Source: an uncultured Flavobacteriales bacterium
GTDB taxonomy: Bacteria; Bacteroidota; Bacteroidia; Flavobacteriales_D; Sanyastnellaceae
Direction: 5' to 3'
NCBI GenBank assembly: GCA_905480095.1
Contig: CAJQPF010000162.1
Span: forward strand, 1-34,389
DNA length: 34,389 nucleotides
The translations under genes and the position numbers were made by a program. Shown here one piece after another: positions 1 through 10,118 of the stretch. The notes below the pieces were generated by a model that did not search any database, was not told the origin of the DNA, and saw only the letters and a list, made by a program, of their open reading frames with translations. Every line of letters begins with the position of its first letter. The stretch's first letter is position 1.

Positions 1-523
1 TAATGTCAGAGCTCATATCCGCGACCAAGGGCACGCCAGCTTCTGAAGGGACACCCTTGTACTGTGTGCCATAAATCGTGTTGTTGCTTGTATAGTGAAA
101 GTAACTGTGCTGTTCATTCACTTTAGGCGTCACTGGAATCCCAGTGTAACCACTTTCTTTTGCGCTTGCCACAACCTCAATGTTGCCTAGATGCTTGGCC
201 TCTTTAATGGACTTGTTGGCCCAAGTTCCAGTATCTGAATAAGCCGCAGAACCACCCTCTGGCAAAAGATTGTATGCCGCAGTTAAAAAGGCAAGACTCG
301 CCCCACCTTGCAAGTAAAGGATGTCAAATCGATCTGGCAAGCCCAACAATTCTTTTGTGAGCGCTCTGGTCTCCTCCATTACTGCGACAAAGGGCTTAGA
401 ACGGTGAGACATTTCAATAAGTGATAAGCCGCTTCCCCAAGACTTTACAGCTTCTGAGGCTTCAAGAAGAACTTCTGGAGGGAGGATGCATGGACCAGCA
501 GAAAAATTATGGATTTTACGCAT
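1..523 (-). CDS. serC: Phosphoserine aminotransferase, partial (C-terminus runs off the left edge)
   Basis: Reverse-strand translation from ATG at 523: MRKIHNFSAGPCILPPEVLLEASEAVKSWGSGLSLIEMSHRSKPF..., the classic SerC N-terminus (NFSAGP, SxxEMSHRS). Absent from the ORF track because it is truncated by the window edge. Confidence 0.93.
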   Translation of the reverse strand, partial: MRKIHNFSAGPCILPPEVLLEASEAVKSWGSGLSLIEMSHRSKPFVAVMEETRALTKELLGLPDRFDILYLQGGASLAFLTAAYNLLPEGGSAAYSDTGTWANKSIKEAKHLGNIEVVASAKESGYTGIPVTPKVNEQHSYFHYTSNNTIYGTQYKGVPSEAGVPLVADMSSDI

Positions 524-589
524 GTTAAATTAACGAGATATAGTTTTTACAAAGGTCATAAATGATTGTGACATTTCTATGTGAATTCT

Positions 590-1180
590 TTATTCTTTTC
601 CCGCAGCGAAATCTGTGATTTCTTGATCAGAAGGTTCGACCCCACTTCGCATTGATCCCACCAAGTTTCCTTGTGCGTCGACTGCGAACTTGTGGAAATT
701 CCATTTGACAGAATGGTCACCCACACCATTTTCTGCCTCAGAAGTCAGCCAAACGTAGACTGGGTGCTTTTTTGATCCTTTGACTTTGACTTTTTCCATC
801 ATCTGAAACTCAACACCGAAATTTGCTGAGCAGAACGCACTGATTTCTTTTTCCGTTCCTGACTCTTGATTTGCGAAATCATTGCATGGGAATCCAAGGA
901 TGACAAAATCATCTCCGGAATAGGTCTCATGAAGATTCTGAAGTCCCTTGTATTGCTTTGTGAAGCCACATTTTGATGCGGTATTGACGATTAAGACGCG
1001 CTTTCCTTTTAATTGTTCAAATTGGAAGTCTGCGCCATCTAATGTTTTGCATGACAAAGAATAAAAATCTACGGGGCTTTTCATGGGGGTGTAGGTGTTA
1101 GATCCTGCATATGCTTTCCAGCCTAAAAGACCTGTTATAAGAAGCAATACGGATGCAGAAATAAGAATAATCATTTTCAT
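590..1180 (-). CDS. Glutathione peroxidase-family thiol peroxidase with N-terminal hydrophobic segment
   Basis: Motifs VNTASKCGFTKQY (peroxidatic Cys), GFPCNDFANQESGT and VKWNFHKF are diagnostic of the GPx family; N-terminal signal/anchor-like segment. Confidence 0.93.
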   Translation of the reverse strand: MKMIILISASVLLLITGLLGWKAYAGSNTYTPMKSPVDFYSLSCKTLDGADFQFEQLKGKRVLIVNTASKCGFTKQYKGLQNLHETYSGDDFVILGFPCNDFANQESGTEKEISAFCSANFGVEFQMMEKVKVKGSKKHPVYVWLTSEAENGVGDHSVKWNFHKFAVDAQGNLVGSMRSGVEPSDQEITDFAAGKE

Positions 1181-1204
1181 GAGGTTGTAATATTTAATTT
1201 TTAA

Positions 1205-2731
1205 TTAACGTGTGAGTCGAGTGTGTAATGTGCCTGTTTTTAGTTTGCCAAAAACATTTCTTCGAAGTTCAGGTGAACCTCCGTCAATCATTTCTGGACG
1301 TGCAATAACGATGGGGATGGTGATTAAAGCAGACAATAAAATGTGAGCAGCGATGACAATTGCATGCTTGATTTCGGGAAGGCTGTCACTGCTCAAGAGT
1401 TCATTGTTGATGTTGTGTTGGATGATGAACGCCGCGAAATAAACAGCGCCGCTCAGAATGAGTCCGGGAACCAATTTGTGAAGGAGGCTTAAACCCTTTA
1501 TTTTCATTTCAAAGACCATCCATGCGCCGATTGCGAGTGCTTGAAGCGCGGTCGCAATTGTAACGGCCCATGCCACATTTATGACATTGGCATCTTCCAT
1601 TGCCCACCATGCTCCAACGCCCACAGCAATCAGGAATCCCAGTTTGATGAACGCGCCAATCTTCAAGTGATCAGTCGCTCTCATTGTCGCGTCACCAATT
1701 TTAATGAAGCTTCGGAGTGCGACACACCCAAATAAAATGGTGACAATCGGAGTCGCATAAAGAAAATCGTCTCCCAAAATCAAAACAGTGACATCTTCAG
1801 CTCGAACGATTAAGAGGACGGTAAGCGGTAACACAAGAAGAGCCAAAGCGTGAACGGAAGCGAGGACAGTGGTCCGAAGTCTGTCTAACTCTTTTTGCAT
1901 CATAGACATGCCGCTGAATAACACACTGTCTCCCAATTTCCCGAGAACGGTGACAGGAAGTCCCATTAAATAGGATGATCTGTCGTAGAGGCCAATATCT
2001 GTCCAATTGGAGGTTTGGGCGCCTACGACCATGGTGTCCACTTTTCCCGCTGCGTAATTTATCATATTAAACAAAGTACTTCGCCCACCGTAGCCGACCA
2101 TCTCTTGCAAAGCAGATTTGTTCATCCGAACCCCAACGGGAGAAGGTGCAGCAATCCAGTAGCCAATGCCCAGTAAAATATTTTGCGTGAGAAGTGCGGC
2201 GACATATGCCCAAATGCCCCATCCATTCACAGCCAACGTTAAGCCCAGGATTAAGTTGGCCAAGACCAGGGCAGTTGAAGAGCAGAAGAACAACGATTTA
2301 AAACGCATTTCTTTAATCAACATGCTACGTGGGACCACAGAAGCTCCAGAAATAATGAAACTCAGTGCAATCCATCTTAACACCTCGACCAGAAGAGGTT
2401 GGTTGTAAAAGGATGCGATTGCTGGGGCGGCAAAAAATGTTCCGACAAAGAAAATAATCCCCAGCCCCAGACTGAACACAAAAGCGGTCTTTTTATGGTC
2501 CTTTGTGACGTTTGAATATTGAATCAGCGCAGGTCCTATTCCTACTTGTGCGAAAATTTCAATAAACCCGACGACGACCAAAGCAATTGCCATGATGCCA
2601 AACGCATCAGTAGGGATAAGTCGCGCCAGGGCAGCAATAAAAACAAGTTGAAGAACGACTTGAACAGTAACATTGACACTTTGCCACTTGAGTGAAGCGC
2701 CAAACTTAGGTTCTTTAATGGGGTCAGTCAT
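1205..2731 (-). CDS. Oligosaccharide flippase / lipopolysaccharide biosynthesis protein (Wzx/MATE-like, multi-TM)
   Basis: 508 aa with many hydrophobic helices; N-terminal pattern SLKWQSVNVTVQVVLQLVFIAALARLIPTDAFGIMAIALVVVGF typical of polysaccharide_synt flippases. Confidence 0.85.
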   Translation of the reverse strand: MTDPIKEPKFGASLKWQSVNVTVQVVLQLVFIAALARLIPTDAFGIMAIALVVVGFIEIFAQVGIGPALIQYSNVTKDHKKTAFVFSLGLGIIFFVGTFFAAPAIASFYNQPLLVEVLRWIALSFIISGASVVPRSMLIKEMRFKSLFFCSSTALVLANLILGLTLAVNGWGIWAYVAALLTQNILLGIGYWIAAPSPVGVRMNKSALQEMVGYGGRSTLFNMINYAAGKVDTMVVGAQTSNWTDIGLYDRSSYLMGLPVTVLGKLGDSVLFSGMSMMQKELDRLRTTVLASVHALALLVLPLTVLLIVRAEDVTVLILGDDFLYATPIVTILFGCVALRSFIKIGDATMRATDHLKIGAFIKLGFLIAVGVGAWWAMEDANVINVAWAVTIATALQALAIGAWMVFEMKIKGLSLLHKLVPGLILSGAVYFAAFIIQHNINNELLSSDSLPEIKHAIVIAAHILLSALITIPIVIARPEMIDGGSPELRRNVFGKLKTGTLHTRLTR

Positions 2732-2745
2732 GCTTCACTGTGAGA

Positions 2746-4284
2746 TTATCTAGCAATGCTTACTGCTCGTTTTTCTCGGATTACAGTGACTCTTACTTGG
2801 CCTGGGTAGGTCATCTCGTTCATGATTCGATTTGAGATGTCCGTGGAGAGTTGATCTGATTCGGAATCGCTGACCTTGTCACTTTCTACGAGTACTCTGA
2901 GTTCACGTCCAGCTTGAATGGCATATGACTTCGTCACTCCGGGATATTCAAGTGCAAGGTCTTCGAGGTTGCGAAGGCGTTCGATATATGCTTCCACCAT
3001 TTCACGTCTTGCTCCTGGTCGCGCTCCTGAAATAGCATCACAAACTTGTACGATAGGAGAAATCAAACTTGTCATTTCAATTTCATCGTGGTGTGCGCCA
3101 ATCGCATTTAAAACGTCTCCTTTCTCACCATTTCGTTCGGCTATTTTCATGCCTAATAGCGCGTGTGGCAATTCGCTCTCCTCCTCACTGACCTTTCCGA
3201 TATCATGGAGTAGTCCAGCGCGTTTCGCGATCTTAGGGTCCACGCCCACTTCTGCGGCCATTGTTGCACAAAGGTTTGCGACTTCTCTAGAATGCTGAAG
3301 GAGGTTTTGTCCGTATGATGAACGGTACTTCATCCGGCCCACCATTCTTACAAGTTCACTTTTTAAATTGTGAATACCGAGGTCAATACATGTGCGTTTT
3401 CCCAGTTCCATGATCTCTTCGTCAATCTTCTTAATCACCTTTGCGACAACTTCTTCTATTCGTGCAGGATGAATGCGTCCGTCTGTGACAAGTTGATGTA
3501 GGGACAGTCTTGCGATCTCTCTTCTAACAGGATCAAAGCATGACAATATAATTGCCTCGGGGGTGTCGTCAATGATAAATTCGACGCCAGTGGCAGCTTC
3601 GAGTGCTCGAATATTCCGTCCCTCTCGGCCAATAATACGTCCTTTAATGTCGTCGTTTTTGATGTTGAATACGGAAACAGAATTCTCCACGGAGTGTTCC
3701 GTTGCCACTCTTTGAATGGTCTGTATGACAATCTTCTTTGCGTCCGTGTTTGCTTTGAGTTTTGCTTCGTCGATGATGTCCTGAACCATTGATGCCGCCT
3801 GAATTTTTGCGTCTTGCACGGTTTGTTCGATCATGTTCTTCTTTGCTTCCTCAGCGGACATGCCAGATATTTTCTCAAGGAGATCAATCGCCTTCAGCCT
3901 GTCATTTTCAACATCTGTAGATTTCTTCTCAATGGCTTGTATGCGCTGGTTTATTTTCTCAGTTCCTTTTTCTAATTGCTTCTCGAGGTCCTTTGTTTTC
4001 TCATTTTGTCGATTGAGATTTTTCTCGGTATTGCGAATTCGCTCTTCTCGCTCATTGAGTTTGCGGTCTAAATCTTTGCGCTCGCTTTTTTGTTTCTCCT
4101 TTAATTCGAAAAACTTTTGCTTTGCTTGAGAAATCTTTTTCTCTTTAATACGCTCTCCTTTAAGCTCAGCTTCGCGAATAATACCGTCAGCTTTTGATTT
4201 AAGGCCCATCTTTGACAAGATGAATCCCAGTGCTCCACCGACGATTACGCCGCCGATGATGTAAATGATTATAGTTAAATCCAT
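2746..4284 (-). CDS. rny: Ribonuclease Y
   Basis: N-terminal TM, long coiled coil, KH domain ([50 protein letters not shown]), HD domain ([17 protein letters not shown]). Confidence 0.97.
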   Translation of the reverse strand: MDLTIIIYIIGGVIVGGALGFILSKMGLKSKADGIIREAELKGERIKEKKISQAKQKFFELKEKQKSERKDLDRKLNEREERIRNTEKNLNRQNEKTKDLEKQLEKGTEKINQRIQAIEKKSTDVENDRLKAIDLLEKISGMSAEEAKKNMIEQTVQDAKIQAASMVQDIIDEAKLKANTDAKKIVIQTIQRVATEHSVENSVSVFNIKNDDIKGRIIGREGRNIRALEAATGVEFIIDDTPEAIILSCFDPVRREIARLSLHQLVTDGRIHPARIEEVVAKVIKKIDEEIMELGKRTCIDLGIHNLKSELVRMVGRMKYRSSYGQNLLQHSREVANLCATMAAEVGVDPKIAKRAGLLHDIGKVSEEESELPHALLGMKIAERNGEKGDVLNAIGAHHDEIEMTSLISPIVQVCDAISGARPGARREMVEAYIERLRNLEDLALEYPGVTKSYAIQAGRELRVLVESDKVSDSESDQLSTDISNRIMNEMTYPGQVRVTVIREKRAVSIAR

Positions 4285-4302
4285 TGAGGTTTGCCTTACG
4301 GC

Positions 4303-4623
4303 TTACCCTTCCATTTCCGATTGAATACGTTGAAGTAGGTCTTCGATTGCTTGAGTTGACTTGGTGTCTTGCGTATTGTCTTTTTCTGACTTGTTATTTT
4401 CAGAAGGTGATGAAGATTCTAGCTGTTTAACACGTATAGACAGCTGAAGCGCTGTCATGGCAAATAAGTCAATTCTGTCTTGTACTGCAAATTGAGATTT
4501 TAATTCTTTAATTCTCTCATCAACAGCCGCCGCAGCATCTTTAATACCCTGAACTTCTTCTGGTGAGACAGTTAGAGGATAAGAGCGCCCAGCGATACTT
4601 ATGTCAATGGTTTCTTGAGACAT
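4303..4623 (-). CDS. zapA: Cell division protein ZapA
   Basis: Short protein with ZapA pattern (IDISIAGRSYPLTVSPEEVQGIKDAAAAVDERIKEL...DRIDLFAMTALQLSIRV), immediately upstream of rny as in many Bacteroidota. Confidence 0.85.
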   Translation of the reverse strand: MSQETIDISIAGRSYPLTVSPEEVQGIKDAAAAVDERIKELKSQFAVQDRIDLFAMTALQLSIRVKQLESSSPSENNKSEKDNTQDTKSTQAIEDLLQRIQSEMEG

Positions 4624-4630
4624 TGTTAAA

Positions 4631-4960
4631 TTAATTATTCTGTAAATTTAGACAAGACAAACATGCGTCGATTTCCTCCACAAGCGCATCTATTTGATCG
4701 GCTGAAAAGGCAGCTGTGTCATGGCTTTGAATTGTGGGGTTAGGTGATGAAATTTTGCGCGCACTCAGCTCTACTTCGTGTTTGTTAACCGCACTCTCGT
4801 ACTTATTTTGAAGAGCTGTTAGCTGTTCTTTTAAGTCTTTTATTTGAGCGTGGGCTTTCTCTTCTTCTGCTTTTCGGGCAGAACGTTCCATCTTGTAATC
4901 TTGTAGCAAACGGTCTGTTGCGGCGACAAGTTTTTCTGTGGATTCTTTCAGTGTAGGCAT
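4631..4960 (-). CDS. Small coiled-coil protein, possible ZapB-like division accessory protein
   Basis: 109 aa, strongly helical/charged (TEKLVAATDRLLQDYKMERSARKAEEEKAHAQIKDLKEQLTALQNKYESAV), 7 bp upstream of zapA on the same strand. Confidence 0.6.
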   Translation of the reverse strand: MPTLKESTEKLVAATDRLLQDYKMERSARKAEEEKAHAQIKDLKEQLTALQNKYESAVNKHEVELSARKISSPNPTIQSHDTAAFSADQIDALVEEIDACLSCLNLQNN

Positions 4961-5053
4961 GGTGCGAACTATCTTAACAAATGTAGGTCATTGATTCTAA
5001 TGATTTGCGAAATTTGGCATGTATTACCCCGTTTAGATTTGTAGTTTTACACC

Positions 5054-6751
5054 ATGCCCTTAAAAACCTCTCTTTTTGTCTTGATTTCGCTTGTGTTTGC
5101 TGGATTTTCATCTTTGAGCCAAAACACCTCAGATACACTTCATTCTTCTATGACAGGCTTGATTGCGCCGCTTGGGATCCCCCTTGTGTTGAGTGGTAAT
5201 TTCGGTGAATTTAGAGGGAATCACTTTCATACGGGACTAGATTTTAAAACGCAAGGCCGAGAAGGGTTTCCTGTTTTAGCTGTTGCAGATGGTGTTGTAA
5301 CACGTGTGAAAGTGAGGCCTGGGGGGTACGGTAATGCATTATATCTGAAGCATCAAGATGGCTCAACCTCGGTGTATGCGCATTTGTCCCTTTATTCTCC
5401 AGATATAGAAGCTTGGCTGGTTAAAAGACAATACGCATCGAGGTCGTTTGGTATTGATGCTTGCCCTGTGACACCGGTGAATTTTATGCAAGGTGATACC
5501 ATCGGATGGAGCGGAAATTCCGGGTCTTCGGGTGGGCCACATCTGCATTTTGAGATGCGTGACAAACATCAAAAGCCAGTGAATCCACTACAATGGGATT
5601 TGGCCATTTTTGACTCACGTGCACCTGAAGTAGGTCAGCTATGGGTTGTTCCAGTAGATTCTCGAGGATTAGAAAACAGAGATGCCGTGGTGAAAGTGAA
5701 TAAAGGCGACACCGTAACGCATGCTGCCGGTTATGTTAATCTCTGTGTTGAAGCCAAGGATCGTCTGGACGGCGCGTCAAATGTATGCGGTATTTATAAA
5801 CTTGAAGTTGAAATAGATGGCGCCATATTTTCATCGTATTCCATTGATACGCTTGACTTTTCTGTCAACAAGGATATGAATGCACATGCGTATTATCCCG
5901 CGTGGAAATCCTCAAAATCCCAGGTTCACAGATTTGCACCTTTGCGGGGGAACAGATTGGATATTTATCAGGAAAGGCCTGCTGAAAATCTCATGATATC
6001 TGCGGGAGAAACGACATCCATTCAAGTCAAGTGTTGGGACGCGCATGGCAATGTGACCACAAGTTCCTATTCAATATATGGGCAAATTAATTCTAAAGAA
6101 TCAGTAAGACCTGCGATTCATTCCACTGACCACAATCCTAAAAAGACTGTTGCAGCACTCCCCAATCGTCAAACTGAACTCAACGTCGAAGGAATGTCGG
6201 TGGTTTGGCCTAAATATTCATTTTACAGCAAAGAAACTGCATCTTTATCAGTCATTGGATTGAAGGACGTCGCCATAGGTCCCGCAGATGCGCCGCTCGC
6301 AAAACCATTCACGTTGACATTAGATTGTCCTGCAGGCGAGTGTGATTATTGGGTGGCAGAAAGGCGCAATGAAAAAGGCAAAAGGGCAGGAGTGGTCGTC
6401 TGTGAATGTGTCGGGACACAATTGGCCTTTTCATCGTCAAAAATGGGAGCGTATCACCTTTTACAAGATACAATTCCCCCGCGTGTTTTACCCAAGCACT
6501 CTGCATCACCACTCATGGGAAATGGCGACCTTGTTTTTCACGTAGAAGATGCCCTAAGCGGGGTGTCCCAAGTCAAGGGTTTTATCGATGGTGAGTGGGT
6601 TTTATTTCACTGGGATCCGAAGCGCAAAACAGCCAAGTATCTCGCATCAGATTTACATCATATTGCGGGAGGCACGCAAACGGTTAGGTTTGTGGCTCAG
6701 GACGAAGTTGGACTCATTTCTGAATGGTCTGGCAACGTCACCTTTCCCTAA
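5054..6751 (+). CDS. M23 family metallopeptidase (LytM domain) with C-terminal extension
   Basis: Signal peptide; M23 motifs HFHTGLDFKTQGREGFPVLAVADGVV, GNALYLKHQDG, YAHLS, GNSGSSGGPHLHFEMRD. Confidence 0.92.
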   Translation: MPLKTSLFVLISLVFAGFSSLSQNTSDTLHSSMTGLIAPLGIPLVLSGNFGEFRGNHFHTGLDFKTQGREGFPVLAVADGVVTRVKVRPGGYGNALYLKHQDGSTSVYAHLSLYSPDIEAWLVKRQYASRSFGIDACPVTPVNFMQGDTIGWSGNSGSSGGPHLHFEMRDKHQKPVNPLQWDLAIFDSRAPEVGQLWVVPVDSRGLENRDAVVKVNKGDTVTHAAGYVNLCVEAKDRLDGASNVCGIYKLEVEIDGAIFSSYSIDTLDFSVNKDMNAHAYYPAWKSSKSQVHRFAPLRGNRLDIYQERPAENLMISAGETTSIQVKCWDAHGNVTTSSYSIYGQINSKESVRPAIHSTDHNPKKTVAALPNRQTELNVEGMSVVWPKYSFYSKETASLSVIGLKDVAIGPADAPLAKPFTLTLDCPAGECDYWVAERRNEKGKRAGVVVCECVGTQLAFSSSKMGAYHLLQDTIPPRVLPKHSASPLMGNGDLVFHVEDALSGVSQVKGFIDGEWVLFHWDPKRKTAKYLASDLHHIAGGTQTVRFVAQDEVGLISEWSGNVTFP

Positions 6752-9096
6752 CTTTTATTTTTTAAAGAGCGTTTGACAGAGTTGTAGTCTAGGTAGTATA
6801 AAGCTCTTATAGATAAAGAGTTAATAAAGGTCTCTTCAAGCATTTGTTCCCAGTTGTTGACGTAGCCAGAAGGGAGTATGTCTCCCCGAGATTGTAGGGT
6901 GTTCTTCCAAACAATACTCAGTTGGCTTCCTGGAGAAAATTGCCATCTAAATCCAAAGTCAACACTCCACGCATTGAAATTCACATCGTACTCAGAGGTG
7001 TTGTCAGGATCGAGATTGACAAGTTCAGTTTCATGAAGTTCAGCGTCTGTACCTAGTGTGTAAAATTCAAGGTAATCTACCGTGCTCCAGTAGTGTCTTA
7101 TTCGGAGATCAATACTCGATCTGTTGGACAAGATATAGGACCCTGACAAGACATGGGTTTCACTCTTGTTGTTACGTTTTCCGAAAAGACTTTTGGTTTC
7201 TGGGATGATGCCGATTGTTATTGTGTCGGCAAATCCAAGTTCGCTAAACTGACCTTGATAACTATAGATGTAAGTCATGGACAATTTATCATTGATTCTA
7301 AATCGGGGTTCCATTCTGAAATCAAATCCATTCCAATCTACGCCCTCAGTAAATGCCATGCTCCGAGCGATTCTTAGGTCAAGGGCTATTTTCTTTCTGT
7401 AATCCGTAGAGATAATCAGATCGGCCTCGCCCCATGATGGCAAATTAAAAGAATATCCATCCAAGCGCGGTTCAAAAAAATCAACCCCTCTTACAGGGGA
7501 TCCCGCAAACCCCACCCGCGCAAACTGAAACCCTTTTGTGAGGGCCCCACAATTCCATGAAAACATAAGGTTTGTAAACGTTCTGGGTGCGTAAAGTTGA
7601 GTATGGACAAGATCCAATGATGAGAACAGTCGAAGGAATCTCCCGAAAGGTTCCACGATTTTATATTCGAGACTTAATGCATTCACCACTTCATTTGGTG
7701 CTTCTAAATATCCCAAATCGTTGGGGTCATAAAACTCACTTTCTTCAAGATGCGAGGCGTTATATGTGAAATTTCCTGAGAGTTTTTCTGTGCCAAGTTC
7801 CCATTTGTGGCCTTCGGTGCTGTATGATGCTTGGCCATACAATGATTGAGAATTCTGCGTGTTACGCAGTTCGAAATCGACCCCTTGTACGAGGGCTGAC
7901 ACGCCGTCATTCGTGACAAATGTGCTTATTCCGTGTACGTATCCATTGTTAGGCAGGGTTTGGTCTAACACAGCGACAGAGTAGGAGGTGACAGGTGTGT
8001 GGTCAGTCGTGTCTCGCGCTTCAGCATCAATTGCGAAAGCCTGTAATGCGCCTATCCCTAATCCTCCTTTCGTTCTCCCCGAAAATTTTGAGGCATTGAC
8101 CAGTTGCAGGTTTTCACCTATTCTGCGACTGTAGAAAAGTCCACTCTTGTTAAAGAGTTCAGTGCCTTCAGTGAAGAATGGGCGGTTGTCCTGGAATTCA
8201 ATTTCGAACGCACTTAAATTAAGTACGAGATTGTCAGCGACAACTTGACCAAAATCGGGGATGAGTGTCATGTCTAATGTAAACGCATCACCAATTCCCG
8301 CCTTAAAGTCCATCCCTCCGTTAATCCTGGTCCCCAAATCTCCGTCGTCCATAGTTTCACCGTAAACGGAGACATATGGAAACAGAGTCATCCTTAATGG
8401 TGGTGTTATTTGACGGAACCCATGAAGCTCTCCAGTTTCTCTCAGTCCTTCAACCGTGCTTGTGGGGTCCATGGGTTCCCACACTGAGAACTCTCGCAAT
8501 CTTCTGATTTTTCTGTAAAAATTCAGGCCCCAAACGATTTCTTCTCCTTGCTCCATCTTCGCAAACCTCAGAGCGGACCATGGGATTTTAAACTCCGCAG
8601 TCCATCCGTTTTCATCAACGACGGTCCTGACATCCCAGACGGCATCCCAATTAAAATCTTGTCCCGTAGGGGAGATGTTCACATCCACTAAGATTCCCAC
8701 GGGTGTCGTCGCAAATGCGACGCCATTAATGCCATCATTGTAGGGCGAAAACTGTATTCCAAATTCGTCAGAGTTCTTAATTTGATCTCTTTGTGAATAC
8801 TGCATCAATATTGAATCAGGTGCTGTGTCGAACATTTGTGCGCCCACATAAACTGCTTCATCATCGTACAGAATTCTTATTTCTGTTTTCTGTGAAGATG
8901 CGTTGCCAGGATTGGGAGAATATTGAGTTAAACCTGTTGCGCTTTCAGCATTTGTCCAACTAATTTCATTTAATTTTCCATCTAAAACAATCTCACCAAC
9001 ATTGATGCTTGCGTTGGCAATCCTTTGCGCTTCAGACCTGTTTGTGAAAAATAATGTGAGTGTAAAAAAGCAAAATAAATGCGCAACAGCCCTCAT
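6748..9096 (-). CDS. Secreted/outer-membrane protein with N-terminal CBM9-like sugar-binding domain and DUF5916-type barrel domain
   Basis: Signal peptide; DGKLNEISWTNAESATGLTQYSPNPGNASSQKTEIRILYDDEAVYVGAQMFD is typical of the CBM9-like domain joined to DUF5916; the C-terminal half is beta-barrel-like. Confidence 0.85.
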   Translation of the reverse strand: MRAVAHLFCFFTLTLFFTNRSEAQRIANASINVGEIVLDGKLNEISWTNAESATGLTQYSPNPGNASSQKTEIRILYDDEAVYVGAQMFDTAPDSILMQYSQRDQIKNSDEFGIQFSPYNDGINGVAFATTPVGILVDVNISPTGQDFNWDAVWDVRTVVDENGWTAEFKIPWSALRFAKMEQGEEIVWGLNFYRKIRRLREFSVWEPMDPTSTVEGLRETGELHGFRQITPPLRMTLFPYVSVYGETMDDGDLGTRINGGMDFKAGIGDAFTLDMTLIPDFGQVVADNLVLNLSAFEIEFQDNRPFFTEGTELFNKSGLFYSRRIGENLQLVNASKFSGRTKGGLGIGALQAFAIDAEARDTTDHTPVTSYSVAVLDQTLPNNGYVHGISTFVTNDGVSALVQGVDFELRNTQNSQSLYGQASYSTEGHKWELGTEKLSGNFTYNASHLEESEFYDPNDLGYLEAPNEVVNALSLEYKIVEPFGRFLRLFSSLDLVHTQLYAPRTFTNLMFSWNCGALTKGFQFARVGFAGSPVRGVDFFEPRLDGYSFNLPSWGEADLIISTDYRKKIALDLRIARSMAFTEGVDWNGFDFRMEPRFRINDKLSMTYIYSYQGQFSELGFADTITIGIIPETKSLFGKRNNKSETHVLSGSYILSNRSSIDLRIRHYWSTVDYLEFYTLGTDAELHETELVNLDPDNTSEYDVNFNAWSVDFGFRWQFSPGSQLSIVWKNTLQSRGDILPSGYVNNWEQMLEETFINSLSIRALYYLDYNSVKRSLKNKS

Positions 9097-10118
9097 CGGT
9101 ATATGTTCTGTTTATTCAGCCACTTTTGGTATTGCCTTGCATTTCGGAGATGATCTCTGTATCTCCTTTCGAAGACATGCTTCCCAGTACCTCCTGGTTC
9201 GGCACACATGTAGAGGTAGTCATGTTCGGTCGCATTGAGGACAGCGTCGATGTATGTTGGCTCTGGCGTTCTGATGGTTCCTGGCGGGAGTCCAGCATAC
9301 ATATACGTGTTGTATGGCGAGTCAATGTCCTTGTGTTTGTTAAGAACGCGGGTAATACTGATATCGTCCCATGCATAAATTAACGTTGGGTCTGCTTGAA
9401 GCGCTTGCCCGGTTTTTAGTCGGTTAAGATATAGTCCAGCAACGATTGGCGCTTCAGAGATATTCGATGTTTCGGCTTGGACGATAGAAGCCAAAATCAC
9501 GGCCTCCTCTGCAGAAAGATCTTTGCTTTTTGCTTTCTCCTGCCGTTTTGTATTCCACCAGATTGCACTTTCTTTTGTGAGTCTGAGAACCGCTTCTTCA
9601 GCCTCCGTTTCCCACCACATTTCATAGGTGTTGGGAATCATTTGCCAACGGATACTGTCTGGACGAATCAACTTAAGGACCGCCATGCTGTCAGCGGCAA
9701 TGTTCTGCGCGATTCTGCCTGCGATAACTTCGAGATCTCTCCCTGCAGGAACAATTACGCGAACAGATTCTCTGTCGCCAGTCGCAAATTTATGCGCGAC
9801 ATCACCAATGGTTTCTCCGGCCTTTATTTCATACTTCCCAGGCACAATTTGTTCGCTCCAACCTCTCCAATATAAAACCCTCGTCAGGCGCTCACCATGG
9901 CCTCCATGCTTGGTGACTTGATCCTCAATGGTCAATTGGTGTTCTTGAAGTGTCAGTTCTGGGTCTAAATAAATAGTGATTTGTTCAGACTCGCTCGGCA
10001 AGAGTGTGCCAAACCAATGTCCAAAAACCCCAAACACCAATGTTATTGATGTTATTTTCCCCAATATTCCTACAACTACAAGAGGAAGCCCGTACTTTTT
10101 AATGTATTTTTTAATCAC
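9093..10118 (-). CDS. mltG: Endolytic transglycosylase MltG (YceG-like)
   Basis: Single N-terminal TM; motifs VILASIVQAETSNISEAPIVAGLYLNRLKTGQALQADPTLIYAW and SPYNTYMYAGLPPGTIRTPEPTYIDAVLNA. Confidence 0.96.
   Translation of the reverse strand: MIKKYIKKYGLPLVVVGILGKITSITLVFGVFGHWFGTLLPSESEQITIYLDPELTLQEHQLTIEDQVTKHGGHGERLTRVLYWRGWSEQIVPGKYEIKAGETIGDVAHKFATGDRESVRVIVPAGRDLEVIAGRIAQNIAADSMAVLKLIRPDSIRWQMIPNTYEMWWETEAEEAVLRLTKESAIWWNTKRQEKAKSKDLSAEEAVILASIVQAETSNISEAPIVAGLYLNRLKTGQALQADPTLIYAWDDISITRVLNKHKDIDSPYNTYMYAGLPPGTIRTPEPTYIDAVLNATEHDYLYMCAEPGGTGKHVFERRYRDHLRNARQYQKWLNKQNIYR

Noticed and set aside
2918-3298. 126-aa plus-strand ORF opposite rny
   Set aside because: Antisense to the well-supported HD-domain region of RNase Y; low-complexity Ser/Arg composition typical of shadow ORFs.
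4961-5053. Intergenic region between the coiled-coil gene and the M23 peptidase as a possible 6S or other small RNA (6S RNA can sit near zapA in other bacteria)
   Set aside because: Only 93 bp and holding two divergent promoters; no 6S-like long hairpin with a central bubble seen. The zapA-rny gap is just 18 bp.
9477-9875. 132-aa plus-strand ORF opposite mltG
   Set aside because: Antisense to a confidently assigned mltG; no recognisable domain or coding signature.
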